A stretch of DNA of 64,000 nucleotides from Pedobacter steynii (GTDB taxonomy: Bacteria > Bacteroidota > Bacteroidia > Sphingobacteriales > Sphingobacteriaceae): contig NZ_CP017141.1 in the NCBI RefSeq assembly GCF_001721645.1, forward strand, positions 2,294,001 through 2,358,000, written 5' to 3'. A program made the position numbers and the translations under genes. The notes beneath the pieces were generated by a model. That model was not told the origin of the DNA. It saw only the letters and a program-made list of their open reading frames with translations, and ran no database searches. This document shows positions 54,039 to 63,088 of the stretch, in pieces (the first letter of the stretch is position 1; the number at the start of each line of letters is the position of its first letter).

Positions 54039-54497
54039 CTATTTGGCAACTTGGTCTCTGATTGCTTTAATCTGGTCGTGGGCTGCTTTTTGAGCAGTTT
54101 GCTGACTGGAGATTAGCGCTACAAGATGACCAGCTAAACCTTCTGTTTCCAGGGCCATTTTATAAGCACGTTTTGCGGCATCTTCTCCAAACTCACAATT
54201 TTCGAGTACTGTTTCGCGATCATGGCCTGTAAATACAGCTTTTATATCCATCCAGGCCCGGTAAATCTTACCCGAATTGGTAGTTCCTGACTCTGGTTCT
54301 GCTCCCAAAACCTGAACTTCTTTGGTTAAGTCCGATTTATTATTCTGACTAAGAACAATCATTTCGGCAAATAAGGACCTTAGGTCATTGTCTTCTGTCT
54401 TGAGTTCTTCAGTTGCTTTTTGGTATCCAACGATCCTGTCATTGTTAATTTCAATAAGGTCATTGAGCACTTCGATGTTTACTGTGTTGTTTTCCAT
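54039..54497 (-). CDS. DUF2383 (PA2169-type) four-helix-bundle protein
   Basis: This 152-residue protein is predicted to be four long helices (VLNDLIEINNDRIVGYQKATEEL, LRSLFAEMIVLSQNNKSDLTKEV, YRAWMDIKAVFTG and VLENCEFGEDAAKRAYKMALE), the layout of the PA2169 family. These ferritin-like proteins occur with stress genes, and the neighbours (katE, DUF892) agree. Metal binding is not certain. Confidence 0.88.
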   Translation of the reverse strand: MENNTVNIEVLNDLIEINNDRIVGYQKATEELKTEDNDLRSLFAEMIVLSQNNKSDLTKEVQVLGAEPESGTTNSGKIYRAWMDIKAVFTGHDRETVLENCEFGEDAAKRAYKMALETEGLAGHLVALISSQQTAQKAAHDQIKAIRDQVAK

Positions 54498-54592
54498 GTT
54501 AATAAGTGTTGATGTATTAAAATAACAGCTTACTTCAGGGAAGGTTTCATTTATTTAATTTTAGCTCGGTATGGAAGAGCAGGCCGGACTAT

Positions 54593-55072
54593 TTACCGAT
54601 CCTGTTCTAATAGTTCAATTGCGGTTTCATTTCCTTGCTGTGCGGCGAGGTCAAACACTGATAAACCTCTTGAATCAAGTAGCGTCTTATCTGCTCCGTG
54701 TTGTAGAAGAAGTCTGACCAGCTCATTCCTTCCAAACATAGCCGCAAACATCAGGGCTGTTCCACCGTTTCCATGTTGAAGGTTCAGGTCTGCACCATGG
54801 GCAATGAGCATTTCGGCAATATCAGGGTAACCTTTAAATGAAACTCCCATGAGCGCAGTGTTGCCGCCCAGATCTTTAGCATTGACATCTGCACCGGCCT
54901 CGATTAGCGTTTTTGCAGCATCATAACGATTATTATATGCCGCAATAATCAGGGGAGTATAGCCTTTCTCGTCCTGCTCGTTTACATTGGCGTTGTTTTG
55001 TAATAATCCGATGATTTGGTCAACATTACCTGCTCTGGAAGCATTGATCAGTTCGTGAGTTTGATTATCCAT
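54593..55072 (-). CDS. Ankyrin repeat protein
   Basis: This 159-residue protein consists of four ankyrin repeats: GYTPLIIAAYNNRYDAAKTL, GNTALMGVSFKGYPDIAEML, GGTALMFAAMFGRNELVRLL and the C-terminal GLSVFDLAAQQGNETAIELL. In several bacteria such a protein is found beside a catalase gene and helps its activity (AnkB of Pseudomonas). The location of katE next door supports that role, but this is inference. Confidence 0.92.
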   Translation of the reverse strand: MDNQTHELINASRAGNVDQIIGLLQNNANVNEQDEKGYTPLIIAAYNNRYDAAKTLIEAGADVNAKDLGGNTALMGVSFKGYPDIAEMLIAHGADLNLQHGNGGTALMFAAMFGRNELVRLLLQHGADKTLLDSRGLSVFDLAAQQGNETAIELLEQDR

Positions 55073-55239
55073 GTAGGGTTATATTTAAGGTTTAAATTTT
55101 GAAGTATTGAGGTGCTAGCTCAACATTTAAGAAGGGGAAAAGGTTTCCGTTTAAAAAAAATCAGAAAAAAAATAAAATAAATTGTCCAATTCTAAAAGTC
55201 CGTTTGTCTTAGGGTTATAAAATCAAAAATTATAACAAA

Positions 55240-55692
55240 ATGGAAAAGAGAATAAACATCTTCGCAAAAGGACAAAACGCATTAAAACCACTTTTTGAAA
55301 TGTCAGGTTACCTGAAACAATCGACTTTAAGTGTGGAACTCATGCACCTGATAGAATTCAGGGTATCCCAAATCAACCAATGTGCCTATTGCCTGGACAT
55401 GCATTACAAGGATGCAAGGGCGAAGGGAGAAACTGAACAACGTTTGTATGGTCTGAGTGCCTGGAGAGAAGCACCTTATTATACCGAAAAAGAAAGAGCC
55501 GCGTTTGAGTGGGCCGAAGCGGTTACTGCAGCCCATGTGCCGGATGAAGTTTATCAGGTGGTAAAAGACCATTTTTCAGAACTGGAGCTGATTGACCTGA
55601 CCATGGTGGTAACGACGATCAATACCTGGAACCGTCTTAATCTTTCCTTTCCAAATGTACCGGGAACTTATAAAGTTGGTATGTTTGGCTAA
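55240..55692 (+). CDS. AhpD-like carboxymuconolactone decarboxylase family protein
   Basis: This 150-residue protein carries CAYCLDMHYKDARAKGETEQRL, the C-x-x-C-x3-H active-site motif of AhpD-type alkylhydroperoxidases, followed by LTMVVTTINTWNRL. It is likely a peroxidase-like enzyme using the two Cys residues. It is the first of a run (YciI protein, sigma factor) on the same strand. A close relative lies at 62654. Confidence 0.92.
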   Translation: MEKRINIFAKGQNALKPLFEMSGYLKQSTLSVELMHLIEFRVSQINQCAYCLDMHYKDARAKGETEQRLYGLSAWREAPYYTEKERAAFEWAEAVTAAHVPDEVYQVVKDHFSELELIDLTMVVTTINTWNRLNLSFPNVPGTYKVGMFG

Positions 55693-55739
55693 TCATTTCG
55701 TTTTTTTATATTACTGGCATCACCCTAAAACAAAAATAT

Positions 55740-56090
55740 ATGAATGATTTTTTATTGATTTTCAGAAGAGATTTTACAAATAAGGAAGCACAGCCTTCCC
55801 CGGAAGAATTACAAAATTCGATTAGTGCCTGGCAAAATTGGTTCGGCGGGATTGCTGCCCAGAATAAATTGGCGAGACCCTTACAGCGTTGGGATATTGC
55901 CGGTAAAGTGGTAAAATCTGATAAACATGTGATTAACGGACCCTTTGTAGAAATTAAAGAGTCTATAGGTGGATTGGTGATCATCAAGGCAGAAAGTTAT
56001 GAAGATGCGGCAGAGATTGCCCAGGGTTGTCCTATCCTTGAACTCGGTGGAAATGTAGAAATAAGGATGGCTACAGAACCTGAGGGATAA
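55740..56090 (+). CDS. YCII-related (DGPF) protein
   Basis: This 116-residue protein has the YciI/DGPF fold: MNDFLLIFRRDF, then INGPFVEIKESIGGLVIIKAES and a short ILELGGNVEIR. Such proteins are usually found directly upstream of an ECF sigma factor of the SigJ type with a DUF6596 domain, and so it is here (10 bp gap). It may act as a small enzyme or a sigma-factor partner. Confidence 0.9.
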   Translation: MNDFLLIFRRDFTNKEAQPSPEELQNSISAWQNWFGGIAAQNKLARPLQRWDIAGKVVKSDKHVINGPFVEIKESIGGLVIIKAESYEDAAEIAQGCPILELGGNVEIRMATEPEG

Positions 56091-56100
56091 TTTGTTTAAA

Positions 56101-57333
56101 ATGAAGGAGCAGGAACTGATTCCGAATTTATTCAGGACGGAGTATCGAAAAATCGTTTCGGTACTCTGTCGTTTGTTTGGTATGGCACATATTGAGATCG
56201 CGGAAGATATTGTGAGTGATACTTTCCTTGCTGCGACGGAGTTATGGAGCACCAAAGGAGTGCCGGAAAACCCAACGGCATGGCTGTATACCGTTGCGAA
56301 GAACAAAACTAAAAACTATTTAAAAAGAGATTCGCTGTTCCAGCAAAAACTAAGTCCGGAGATTCAGTACCACACGGCTAATACTGAGGAATTTGAACTT
56401 GATTTATCAGTCAAGAATATTGGAGACAGTCAGCTTGCGATGATCTTTACCGTTTGCAATCCGCAGATATCTACTGAATCGCAGGTGGCGCTGGCGCTTA
56501 ACTTGCTTTGCGGTTTTGGCATTCAGGAGATTGCTGATGCTTATCTGACCAATAAAGAGGTGGTGTATAAAAGGCTTAACCGGGCGAAAGAGAAGTTGAA
56601 AGAATTGAACATCAGTATTAAACAACCGAGTATGAACGAGATCAATCTGCGGATGGATAACGTTCTGACGACTCTGTACCTGCTATTTTCGGAGGGGTAC
56701 TATTCGACAGCTCAGAATATCACGCTTCGAAGAGACTTTTGTACGGAGGCAATGCGACTGGTACATTTACTGACTGCCCATGAGATCACGAATCTTCCAA
56801 AAGTTAATGCTTTGCTTTCTCTGATGTGTTTCCACGCCTCGAGGTTTGATGCCCGTTCCGGTCAGAATGGGGAAACTATTTTATATCAGGATCAGGATGA
56901 AAGCCTTTGGAACGGAGCGCTTATTGATCAGGGTAAATATTATTTGGGCTTATCTGCTGCAGGTAATCAGTTTAGCAAGTATCATCTGGAGGCAGGTATT
57001 GCTTACTGGCATACCCATAAAGAGGATACACTGGAAAAATGGACACAAATTCTTCAGCTTTACAATAACCTGCTGATTGTAGAATATTCGCCCATTGTAG
57101 CTTTAAACAGGACTTTCGCGCTGGCGAAAGTTAATGGAAAACCAGCTGCGATTGCTGAGGCCGAAAAGCTGAAACTTACGGATAATCATTTTTACTATTC
57201 GTTGCTCGGTAACTTATATACGGATATCGATAATGAGTTGGCTTTACAACATTATAAACAGGCATTAGCGATGGCCATTTCGAACGCAGACAAGCTAACA
57301 ATTAGCAGGCACATCCAGGAATTAGGCTTATAA
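56101..57333 (+). CDS. ECF sigma factor with DUF6596 domain
   Basis: This protein has 410 residues from the ATG at 56101; an in-frame TTG at 56092 is less likely. The N-terminal 170 residues contain sigma regions 2 and 4 (HIEIAEDIVSDTFLAATELW and FGIQEIADAYLTNKEVVYKRLNRAKEKL). The C-terminal DUF6596 domain (VLTTLYLLFSEGYYST) is found in sigma factors that are paired with YciI-like proteins rather than anti-sigma factors. The adjacent AhpD-like and YciI genes are likely targets. A terminator follows. Confidence 0.92.
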   Translation: MKEQELIPNLFRTEYRKIVSVLCRLFGMAHIEIAEDIVSDTFLAATELWSTKGVPENPTAWLYTVAKNKTKNYLKRDSLFQQKLSPEIQYHTANTEEFELDLSVKNIGDSQLAMIFTVCNPQISTESQVALALNLLCGFGIQEIADAYLTNKEVVYKRLNRAKEKLKELNISIKQPSMNEINLRMDNVLTTLYLLFSEGYYSTAQNITLRRDFCTEAMRLVHLLTAHEITNLPKVNALLSLMCFHASRFDARSGQNGETILYQDQDESLWNGALIDQGKYYLGLSAAGNQFSKYHLEAGIAYWHTHKEDTLEKWTQILQLYNNLLIVEYSPIVALNRTFALAKVNGKPAAIAEAEKLKLTDNHFYYSLLGNLYTDIDNELALQHYKQALAMAISNADKLTISRHIQELGL

Positions 57334-57335
57334 TG

Positions 57336-57371
57336 ATAAAAGCGTTGTTTAACACTAAACAACGCTTTTAT
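57336..57371. terminator. Bidirectional terminator
   Basis: A 16-bp perfect stem (ATAAAAGCGTTGTTTA with its complement, loop ACAC) separates the sigma gene from the convergent NmrA-like gene. It has T-rich flanks on both sides. Confidence 0.92.
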
Positions 57372-57383
57372 TTTGGTTTATTA

Positions 57384-58139
57384 TTATCTCAGATTACCTG
57401 GCTTGCGAATCCATTCTGCATAAGTTTCCTGGCCTAGACGGGGATGATCTCCCGGAGTAAGTGACTGATCGTTGATTTCTGCACCGAAATATGGAGCGTG
57501 TACATCTGCCACCACCTTGCGGTTATCATTTTTAAGTTTGAGGTATTGTCTGACGATTTCATCCAAAGCAATCTTTTCAGGACCAGCAACTTCTGTTGTT
57601 CCATTCAATGCTGAGCCAAGGGTGATATCGGCAAGTGCGGCAACAACATCGTCTGAGGCGATGGGTTGGAACAGGGCAGGGGATACATGGATTTCATCTC
57701 CCTGAATTCCGGATTGTGCAATGCCTCCCACAAATTCAAAAAATTGTGTAGCGTGAAGGATGGAATAGGGAATTCCGGATTCTTTTATCAATTTTTCCTG
57801 CGCCAGCTTTGCCTGGAAATAGGTGTTTGCATTTGGACGATCTGTACCGACAACTGACAGGGCAACATGGTGTTTTACGCCTGCGATTAGTTCTGCAACG
57901 GCAAGGTTTCGTCCTGAAGTTTCGAAGAATTCCAATACTGCATTTTGTTCGAATGAAGGAGAGTTAGATACGTCGACTACAACCTCAGCTCCTTTTAAAG
58001 CTTCATTAAGCCCTTCGCCTGTAATGGCGTTAACTCCTGTACCCGGCGAGGCAGCCAATACTTCATGACCTGCTTCGCTTAAGGTTTTTACCAGTTTTGT
58101 TCCGATGAGGCCGGTGCCTCCGATGACTACAATTTTCAT
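57384..58139 (-). CDS. NmrA-like NAD(P)-binding atypical SDR protein
   Basis: This 251-residue protein starts with MKIVVIGGTGLIGTKLV, a Rossmann GxxGxxG nucleotide-binding motif. Later segments VVVDVSNSPSF, VGTDRPNANTYFQAKLAQEKLI (YxxxK is replaced by Y-F-Q-A-K) and LHATQFFEF fit atypical SDRs of the NmrA/NAD(P)H-binding family. It is probably an oxidoreductase or a redox-sensing protein. It is divergent from the TetR gene; the 175-bp gap holds an operator-like site, so TetR may control it too. Confidence 0.9.
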   Translation of the reverse strand: MKIVVIGGTGLIGTKLVKTLSEAGHEVLAASPGTGVNAITGEGLNEALKGAEVVVDVSNSPSFEQNAVLEFFETSGRNLAVAELIAGVKHHVALSVVGTDRPNANTYFQAKLAQEKLIKESGIPYSILHATQFFEFVGGIAQSGIQGDEIHVSPALFQPIASDDVVAALADITLGSALNGTTEVAGPEKIALDEIVRQYLKLKNDNRKVVADVHAPYFGAEINDQSLTPGDHPRLGQETYAEWIRKPGNLR

Positions 58140-58272
58140 GTGCTGATTCTTAAAATTTATGTTGTTTTTGAGGATGACAATTCAAATTTCAGAATTGGAC
58201 AAATTGAGTATGTTTTGTTTGTGGTGGATAAAGTGGTTAAAATGTAAAATATTAAAGAATAGCTTGTGGAAA

Positions 58273-58288
58273 TAGACCGAATGGTTTA
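58273..58288. promoter_or_regulatory. TetR operator overlapping the promoter of the TetR gene
   Basis: TAGACC-GAAT-GGTTTA is an imperfect palindrome that shares the AGACCGA core with the site at 58912. It lies between a TTG (58264-58266) and a TATTTTTG (58287-58294), which together form a Bacteroidota-type promoter with 20-bp spacing. Binding here would block transcription of the TetR gene starting at 58315, giving autoregulation. This is inferred from position. Confidence 0.7.
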
Positions 58289-58314
58289 TTTTTGCATGGT
58301 CAAATACTCAAATC

Positions 58315-58893
58315 ATGAATAAAGCAGAACGGACCAGAAGATTTATTATTGAACAATCGGCACCTATCATTAATAAAAAAGGAATGGCGGGGACTTCTTT
58401 AAGTGATATCATGGAGGCAACAAAATTGGCGAAAGGTGGTATTTATGGAAATTTCGAAAGTAAAGATGAGATCTGTGCGGAGTCATTTTTATACCTGACA
58501 GAAACGCTGGCTCAGCAATTGGACAGGGCAGTATTACTTGGTCAGAATGCAAAAGAGAAATTTTCTAATCTATTGAATGCCTATAAAGGGGTTAAAACTG
58601 AAGGCGGCTGTCCTATTCTGAACTTTGGTGTGGAGGCTGATGATACCCATCCTGCTATGAAAGAAAATGTAAAGAAGGTAATCCGCGCCGCTCAGAAAAG
58701 ATTTTTTGATATCCTCGCGGATGGGATTGAAAAGAACGAAATATCCTCAGACCTGGACCCAAAGAATTTTAGCATCAAGGTTTTTGCCATGATTGAAGGA
58801 GCGATACTGTGTGGAAGGGTGTTGGAAAGTAATGACCAAATGCGCATTATAATCAATGCTATCCAGCATGAATTTGAGACTTATTTAATATAA
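58315..58893 (+). CDS. TetR/AcrR-family regulator
   Basis: This 192-residue protein has an N-terminal helix-turn-helix (FIIEQSAPIINKKGMAGTSLSDIMEATKLAKGGIYGNFESKDE), typical of TetR proteins. The C-terminal ligand-binding region is helical (FFDILADGIEKNEISSDLDPKNF). It is followed after 73 bp by the SDR gene. Matching operators lie before both genes, so it probably represses itself and the SDR gene. The inducer is unknown. Confidence 0.95.
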   Translation: MNKAERTRRFIIEQSAPIINKKGMAGTSLSDIMEATKLAKGGIYGNFESKDEICAESFLYLTETLAQQLDRAVLLGQNAKEKFSNLLNAYKGVKTEGGCPILNFGVEADDTHPAMKENVKKVIRAAQKRFFDILADGIEKNEISSDLDPKNFSIKVFAMIEGAILCGRVLESNDQMRIIINAIQHEFETYLI

Positions 58894-58911
58894 TTTTTTT
58901 TGCTTAAATAA

Positions 58912-58925
58912 AGACCGATTGGTCT
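58912..58925. promoter_or_regulatory. TetR operator ahead of the SDR gene
   Basis: AGACC-GATT-GGTCT is a palindrome with perfect 5-bp arms, sharing the core of the site at 58273. A weak TATTTTAT element lies just downstream at 58925. It sits between the TetR stop and the SDR start (58967), the right place for repression of the SDR gene. Confidence 0.75.
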
Positions 58926-58966
58926 ATTTTATATTTATTGAATCATAAAAACTAAAAACAGAAACA

Positions 58967-59806
58967 ATGTCAAAAGTAATTTTAATAACAGGGGCCTCCA
59001 GGGGATTTGGAAAAATCTGGGCGGAAGCATTTTTAAAACGTGGTGATCGCGTAGTGGCAACAGGAAGAAACCTGGCCGCAATCCAGGATCTTGTAAATGA
59101 ATATGGAGATCGGGTATTGCCGATTCAGTTGGATGTTAATGACCGCGAAGCCTGTTTTGCAGCGGTGAATGTTGCAAAGGATCATTTTGGAAGAATTGAT
59201 GTGTTGATTAATAATGCCGGATATGGGTTATTTGGAACTGTTGAAGAGACCTCTGAACAGGAGGCCAGGGATCAGATGGAGACTAATTTCTTTGGCGTAC
59301 TTTGGTTAACACAGGCGGTATTACCGGTGATGCGCGCTCAAAAGAGCGGTCACATTATTCAGGTGTCAAGCTATCTGGGCTTGATAACGGTTCCGGTATT
59401 GGGGATTTACAATGCTTCTAAGTTTGCTGTGGAAGGTTTAACGGAAACACTTGCTTCGGAAGTGAAAGCTTTTGGTATCAATGTTTCCCTGCTGGAGCCT
59501 AATGGTTATGCAACCAGCTGGTCTGGGGACTCTGCATTTCAAACAGAGAGCATGGAGATCTATAATCCGGTAAAAGAAGCTTTTCAACAGGCGGCATCTA
59601 CGCCTGGTTTTTTTGGACAACCAGAAGCCACAGCGGAAGCAATTCTGAAATTAGTAGACGCAGCTCAGCCACCGTTAAGATTATTGCTGGGGGCATTTGC
59701 CTATCCGGCAGTAAAGGCAGCTTATGAAGAACGTTTAGCCAGCTTTGAGGATTGGAAAGAGGTTTCTGAAGCTGCTCATGGAACCAGTATTAAAACAGGA
59801 AATTAA
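58967..59806 (+). CDS. Short-chain dehydrogenase/reductase
   Basis: This 279-residue classical SDR has the cofactor motif ITGASRGFG (TGxxxGxG type), NNAGYG, the catalytic Ser in SSYLG and the Y-N-A-S-K tetrad (YNASKFAVEG). The C-terminal part varies, so the substrate is unknown. It is probably controlled by the TetR protein upstream. Confidence 0.94.
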   Translation: MSKVILITGASRGFGKIWAEAFLKRGDRVVATGRNLAAIQDLVNEYGDRVLPIQLDVNDREACFAAVNVAKDHFGRIDVLINNAGYGLFGTVEETSEQEARDQMETNFFGVLWLTQAVLPVMRAQKSGHIIQVSSYLGLITVPVLGIYNASKFAVEGLTETLASEVKAFGINVSLLEPNGYATSWSGDSAFQTESMEIYNPVKEAFQQAASTPGFFGQPEATAEAILKLVDAAQPPLRLLLGAFAYPAVKAAYEERLASFEDWKEVSEAAHGTSIKTGN

Positions 59807-59848
59807 AAGAGTCTGGTGAAGTAGCGAAAGTGGCAATGCTTTAAAAAG

Positions 59849-59869
59849 GAGGGTGCTTTAAGCACCCTC
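59849..59869 (+). terminator. Terminator after the SDR gene
   Basis: A short perfect stem (GAGGGTGCT with AGCACCCTC, loop TTA) is followed by TTTCAG. It lies between the SDR gene and the convergent GNAT gene. Confidence 0.75.
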
Positions 59870-59881
59870 TTTCAGTAAGAA

Positions 59882-60325
59882 TTATAACTGTCTTAAATAA
59901 CAGCTAAGGTGAACTGCGGACAGTTGAAACCCGTTCTTTAAATACAATTTTTGCGCAGTATTGTTATCGAAGCCGGTATCTAGTACTACGGCATCGAGAT
60001 GAGTTGATGTGGCGATAGCTTTCACGTGGGCGAGCAGTTGAGAGGCCAGGCCTTTGCCTCTGTAAGATTCCAGGGTGCAGAGGTCATCGATATAGATGAT
60101 GTTGCCGCTATGTAATGAAGTCATGACGCGGTATCCGGCAAAGGCAACAACTTTGTCCTGATCCATAATTCCGGCGATGCTGTATTTTTCGTTCTGCATC
60201 ATCTCTGAAATCATGGAAGACCAATTATTCTTATTCAAATGTGGCCTTAACAAAAAGGCAACGTCCCAACATTGCTGGATCTCAAGATCTGTCCTGATTA
60301 TTTTAACCTGATAGGTATTGTCCAT
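59882..60325 (-). CDS. GNAT-family N-acetyltransferase
   Basis: This 147-residue protein has the acetyl-CoA motif A (IDDLCTLESYRGKGLASQLL, with the R-x-x-G-x-G/A loop) and motif B (DAVVLDTGFDNNTAQKLYLKNGFQ). It lacks other domains. The acceptor is unknown; amines or small metabolites are common for this family. Confidence 0.92.
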   Translation of the reverse strand: MDNTYQVKIIRTDLEIQQCWDVAFLLRPHLNKNNWSSMISEMMQNEKYSIAGIMDQDKVVAFAGYRVMTSLHSGNIIYIDDLCTLESYRGKGLASQLLAHVKAIATSTHLDAVVLDTGFDNNTAQKLYLKNGFQLSAVHLSCYLRQL

Positions 60326-60407
60326 ATTTTTAAATTTTCTATAAAATTAGGGCAATGACAGGGATGCTAAACAGACCAGTCAGAAAATAAGAACTGGCCC
60401 AGCATGG

Positions 60408-61871
60408 TTAACGAATGATCATTTTCAGGATCTCAAACGCTTTGATCATCTCCTTTTCTTCCAGTGATGCAAAGCCCATTCTTATTCCATTGCTGGAAAA
60501 AGATTCGTTCTTATAAAAGACCCCATCATCGATAAAAAGCCCTTTTTTTAGCGCCTCTCCAGACATTTTAATCAGATCGATCTTTTCCTCAAAGTTTGAC
60601 CATACTGCAAGACCTCCTTCTGGTATTTTGAAGGTGATTTCTTCACTAAATTCAGATTTGAGCAGCTCACAAAACAAATCTCTGCGTTGTTTATAGATTT
60701 TTAATGATTTTCGGAAATACCGGTCCATTTCACCATTATCAAACATGAGGGCAAATGCCTCCTCGAGTACGGTATCTCCTTGCCGGTCTATCAGTTCTCT
60801 TAAAGAGGCTGCGGCTTCAATAAATGACGGAGGCCCGGTCATAAATCCGATCCGTAAGGCAGGGGCAAAGGTTTTGGTAACCGAGCCGATATAAATCACG
60901 TTCTGATTGTGGTCAATACTTGCCAGAGGCAGGTAAGGCTTATTGTCGTAATGAAAGTCAAAGTCATAATCGTCTTCGATAATGGCAAAACGATGTTCTT
61001 TTGCAAGTTTTAAAAGTTTTAACCTTCTCTCCATACTCATGGTTACGGTGGTTGGACAGTGATGATGGGGAATGATATACACTGCTTTTATTTTTTTATG
61101 TGCCAGGCAGTCTTCCAGATAATCAATATCCATTCCGTTGTCATCGATAGGGATGCGCAGCAGATTGGCACCGGAATGTTTGAAAGTCTGATCAGCAGAA
61201 CTGTAGTTGGAAAGGCCAACGGCAATATGATCAGAAGGATGGAGCAGTAGCTGTGCCGCTAAATAGATTCCCATCTGACTGCCTTTTGTAATGAGTATGT
61301 TTTCAGGAGAAATAACGAGCCCTCTGGTATTGGAAAGGTAATTGCAAATAGAGGTACGAAGGTGTTCTGATCCCTTGGAGCTTCCATATTTTAGAAAGCT
61401 TTTTCCGTAGAATTTTCTGGAAATGCTTCGGTATTCCCTCATGAGCTGATCTATTGGTGCCAACCGCACATCGGGAAAACCATCGTCTATGGTGAGTACC
61501 GTTTTCTGAAGATTTTTGCTCGGGGCAGAATTTTTAAAATGATTGGTCCATAGGAAAGCCTCCTGAGGATCGGTAGTTTTATTGGTTTCGGGTAGTTTTT
61601 TCTTGGAAAGTATGGGTAGACTGGAAAGTACAAAGACACCTTTGCGTTCAATGGATTCAGCCCAACCCTGACTGATCAATTCTTCGTAGGCCAGTTTTAC
61701 GGTGTTTCTGTTAATCCCAATCAAATCTGCAAGTGTACGGGAACTTGGCAACAGATCGGATGGTTGTAGGGTGCCATCGGTAATCAAGGAGATGAACATA
61801 TTGCAGACCTGAATATAAAGTGTTACAGAGGAACTCCGATCCACCTGAATTAATGATTTGTAGGGTAACAT
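60408..61871 (-). CDS. MocR/PdxR-type regulator
   Basis: This protein has 487 residues from the ATG at 61871 (MLPYKSL); an in-frame ATG at 61967 adds 32 residues that do not look like the family. The N-terminal GntR helix-turn-helix is LPSSRTLADLIGINRNTVKLAYEEL. The aminotransferase-like part has the PLP Lys in YIGSVTKTFAPALRIGF and an Asp in IIEDDYDFDF. Unlike the protein at 37949 it looks fully conserved. It is divergent from the azoreductase gene, with 76 bp between, and may regulate it. Confidence 0.94.
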   Translation of the reverse strand: MLPYKSLIQVDRSSSVTLYIQVCNMFISLITDGTLQPSDLLPSSRTLADLIGINRNTVKLAYEELISQGWAESIERKGVFVLSSLPILSKKKLPETNKTTDPQEAFLWTNHFKNSAPSKNLQKTVLTIDDGFPDVRLAPIDQLMREYRSISRKFYGKSFLKYGSSKGSEHLRTSICNYLSNTRGLVISPENILITKGSQMGIYLAAQLLLHPSDHIAVGLSNYSSADQTFKHSGANLLRIPIDDNGMDIDYLEDCLAHKKIKAVYIIPHHHCPTTVTMSMERRLKLLKLAKEHRFAIIEDDYDFDFHYDNKPYLPLASIDHNQNVIYIGSVTKTFAPALRIGFMTGPPSFIEAAASLRELIDRQGDTVLEEAFALMFDNGEMDRYFRKSLKIYKQRRDLFCELLKSEFSEEITFKIPEGGLAVWSNFEEKIDLIKMSGEALKKGLFIDDGVFYKNESFSSNGIRMGFASLEEKEMIKAFEILKMIIR

Positions 61872-61924
61872 CTGGGCTGTAGTATTTATGAAAATTGGTA
61901 TGTAAATATAATCCAAGCACCCCT

Positions 61925-61932
61925 TATTTTTG
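61925..61932 (+). promoter_or_regulatory. Putative -7 element for the azoreductase gene
   Basis: TATTTTTG matches the Bacteroidota -7 consensus TAnnTTTG and lies 15 bp upstream of the ATG at 61948. The matching -33 element is not clear. It would put the start of transcription close to the ATG. Confidence 0.4.
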
Positions 61933-61947
61933 TCTAAAATTATTAAA

Positions 61948-62589
61948 ATGAAGAAAGTATTAGTCATTAATTCAAGCGCAAGAACACTTAGATCCCATAG
62001 CAGAAGACTTACAGAAGCATTTGTTGACCATTGGAAGCGTATGCATGTGGATCCGGTGATCCGGTTTCGTGAACTGGGAAACGCGGATGTGCCTCATATC
62101 AACGAAAATTGGATTGCTGCGGCTTTCAAGCCGGAAGGGGCCAGGTCTGAAGAAGAAATCGAAGCTTTAAAAATAAGCGATGTTTACATTTCCGAATTAA
62201 AAGAAGCGGATGTGATTGTGCTTGGTTCCCCAATGTACAACTGGTCGATTCCCAGTGCGCTTAAAGCTTATATCGATCAGGTGGTTAGGGTTAATGAAAC
62301 CTGGAAGCGTAATCCGGACAATATGCAGAATCCATATATAGGTCTTCTTGAAGATAAGACATTATTTCTATTACTTTCCAGAGGGGCGCAGGGATATGAA
62401 AAAGGAGGATATAACGAACATATAAACTTTCAGACCGATTATTTAAAGACGGTGTTTAATATCATAGGGATCAGTAATATTCATGTGATTGCGATTAACG
62501 GAGAATCATTTGATGCGGAGAAATTTAAAAAGTCTATAGAGGCAGCTCATCAAAACGTAATAGAGCTGATAGAGACGGAATTGGTCTGA
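61948..62589 (+). CDS. FMN-dependent NADH-azoreductase-like flavodoxin-fold oxidoreductase
   Basis: This protein has 213 residues from the ATG at 61948; an in-frame TTG at 61930 would add six. The motifs are LVINSSARTLRSHSRRL (phosphate-binding loop), VLGSPMYNWSIPSALKAYIDQV and FLLLSRGAQGY, typical of AzoR-type quinone reductases. It reduces azo dyes or quinones with NAD(P)H. Probably regulated by the divergent MocR-type protein. Confidence 0.9.
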   Translation: MKKVLVINSSARTLRSHSRRLTEAFVDHWKRMHVDPVIRFRELGNADVPHINENWIAAAFKPEGARSEEEIEALKISDVYISELKEADVIVLGSPMYNWSIPSALKAYIDQVVRVNETWKRNPDNMQNPYIGLLEDKTLFLLLSRGAQGYEKGGYNEHINFQTDYLKTVFNIIGISNIHVIAINGESFDAEKFKKSIEAAHQNVIELIETELV

Positions 62590-62594
62590 TCTAT

Positions 62595-62629
62595 AAAATT
62601 AAAGCCCTTTTATGAAGGGCTTTAATTTT
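62595..62629. terminator. Bidirectional terminator
   Basis: A 15-bp stem (AAAATTAAAGCCCTT with its complement) and a 5-nt loop lies between the convergent azoreductase and AhpD-like genes. It has A-rich and T-rich arms that serve both strands. Confidence 0.9.
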
Positions 62630-62653
62630 ATTAATGGTTTTGTAGTGGTAGTT

Positions 62654-63088
62654 TTAGACCGGCATCAGTTTGGTTGAGATGCCGATTCTGTTCCATGCAT
62701 TAATGGTAATAATTGCTAAGATAACTTGTGCAAGATAGGTCTCGCCGAGTACTTTAACCGCTTGCTCGTAGGTTTCGTCTGCCACATGATTACTGATTAA
62801 AGTCACTTCTTCAGTAAGGGCCAGTATGGCTTGCTCTTCTTCAGAAAAAAATGGGGTATCGCGCCAGGCATTCAGGGCATAAATACGTTGTTCTGTTTCG
62901 CCAGCTTTACGGGCTTCTTTAGTATGCATATCAATACAGAAAGCACATCCGTTTATTTGTGAGGCCCTGATTTTAATCAACTCTTTATGTGTTCTGGTGA
63001 GCGGGGTGCTTTCAATGAATTTTTCTAATCCTAGAATGGCTTTATATCCTGCTGGCTCTGTTTTTTCAATGTTAATTCGTGTTTTCAT
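62654..63088 (-). CDS. AhpD-like carboxymuconolactone decarboxylase family protein
   Basis: This 144-residue protein has CAFCIDMHTKEARKAGETEQRIYALNAW, the same active-site motif and spacing as the protein at 55240. The C-x-x-C pair should be redox active. The gene stands alone on the minus strand. Confidence 0.92.
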   Translation of the reverse strand: MKTRINIEKTEPAGYKAILGLEKFIESTPLTRTHKELIKIRASQINGCAFCIDMHTKEARKAGETEQRIYALNAWRDTPFFSEEEQAILALTEEVTLISNHVADETYEQAVKVLGETYLAQVILAIITINAWNRIGISTKLMPV

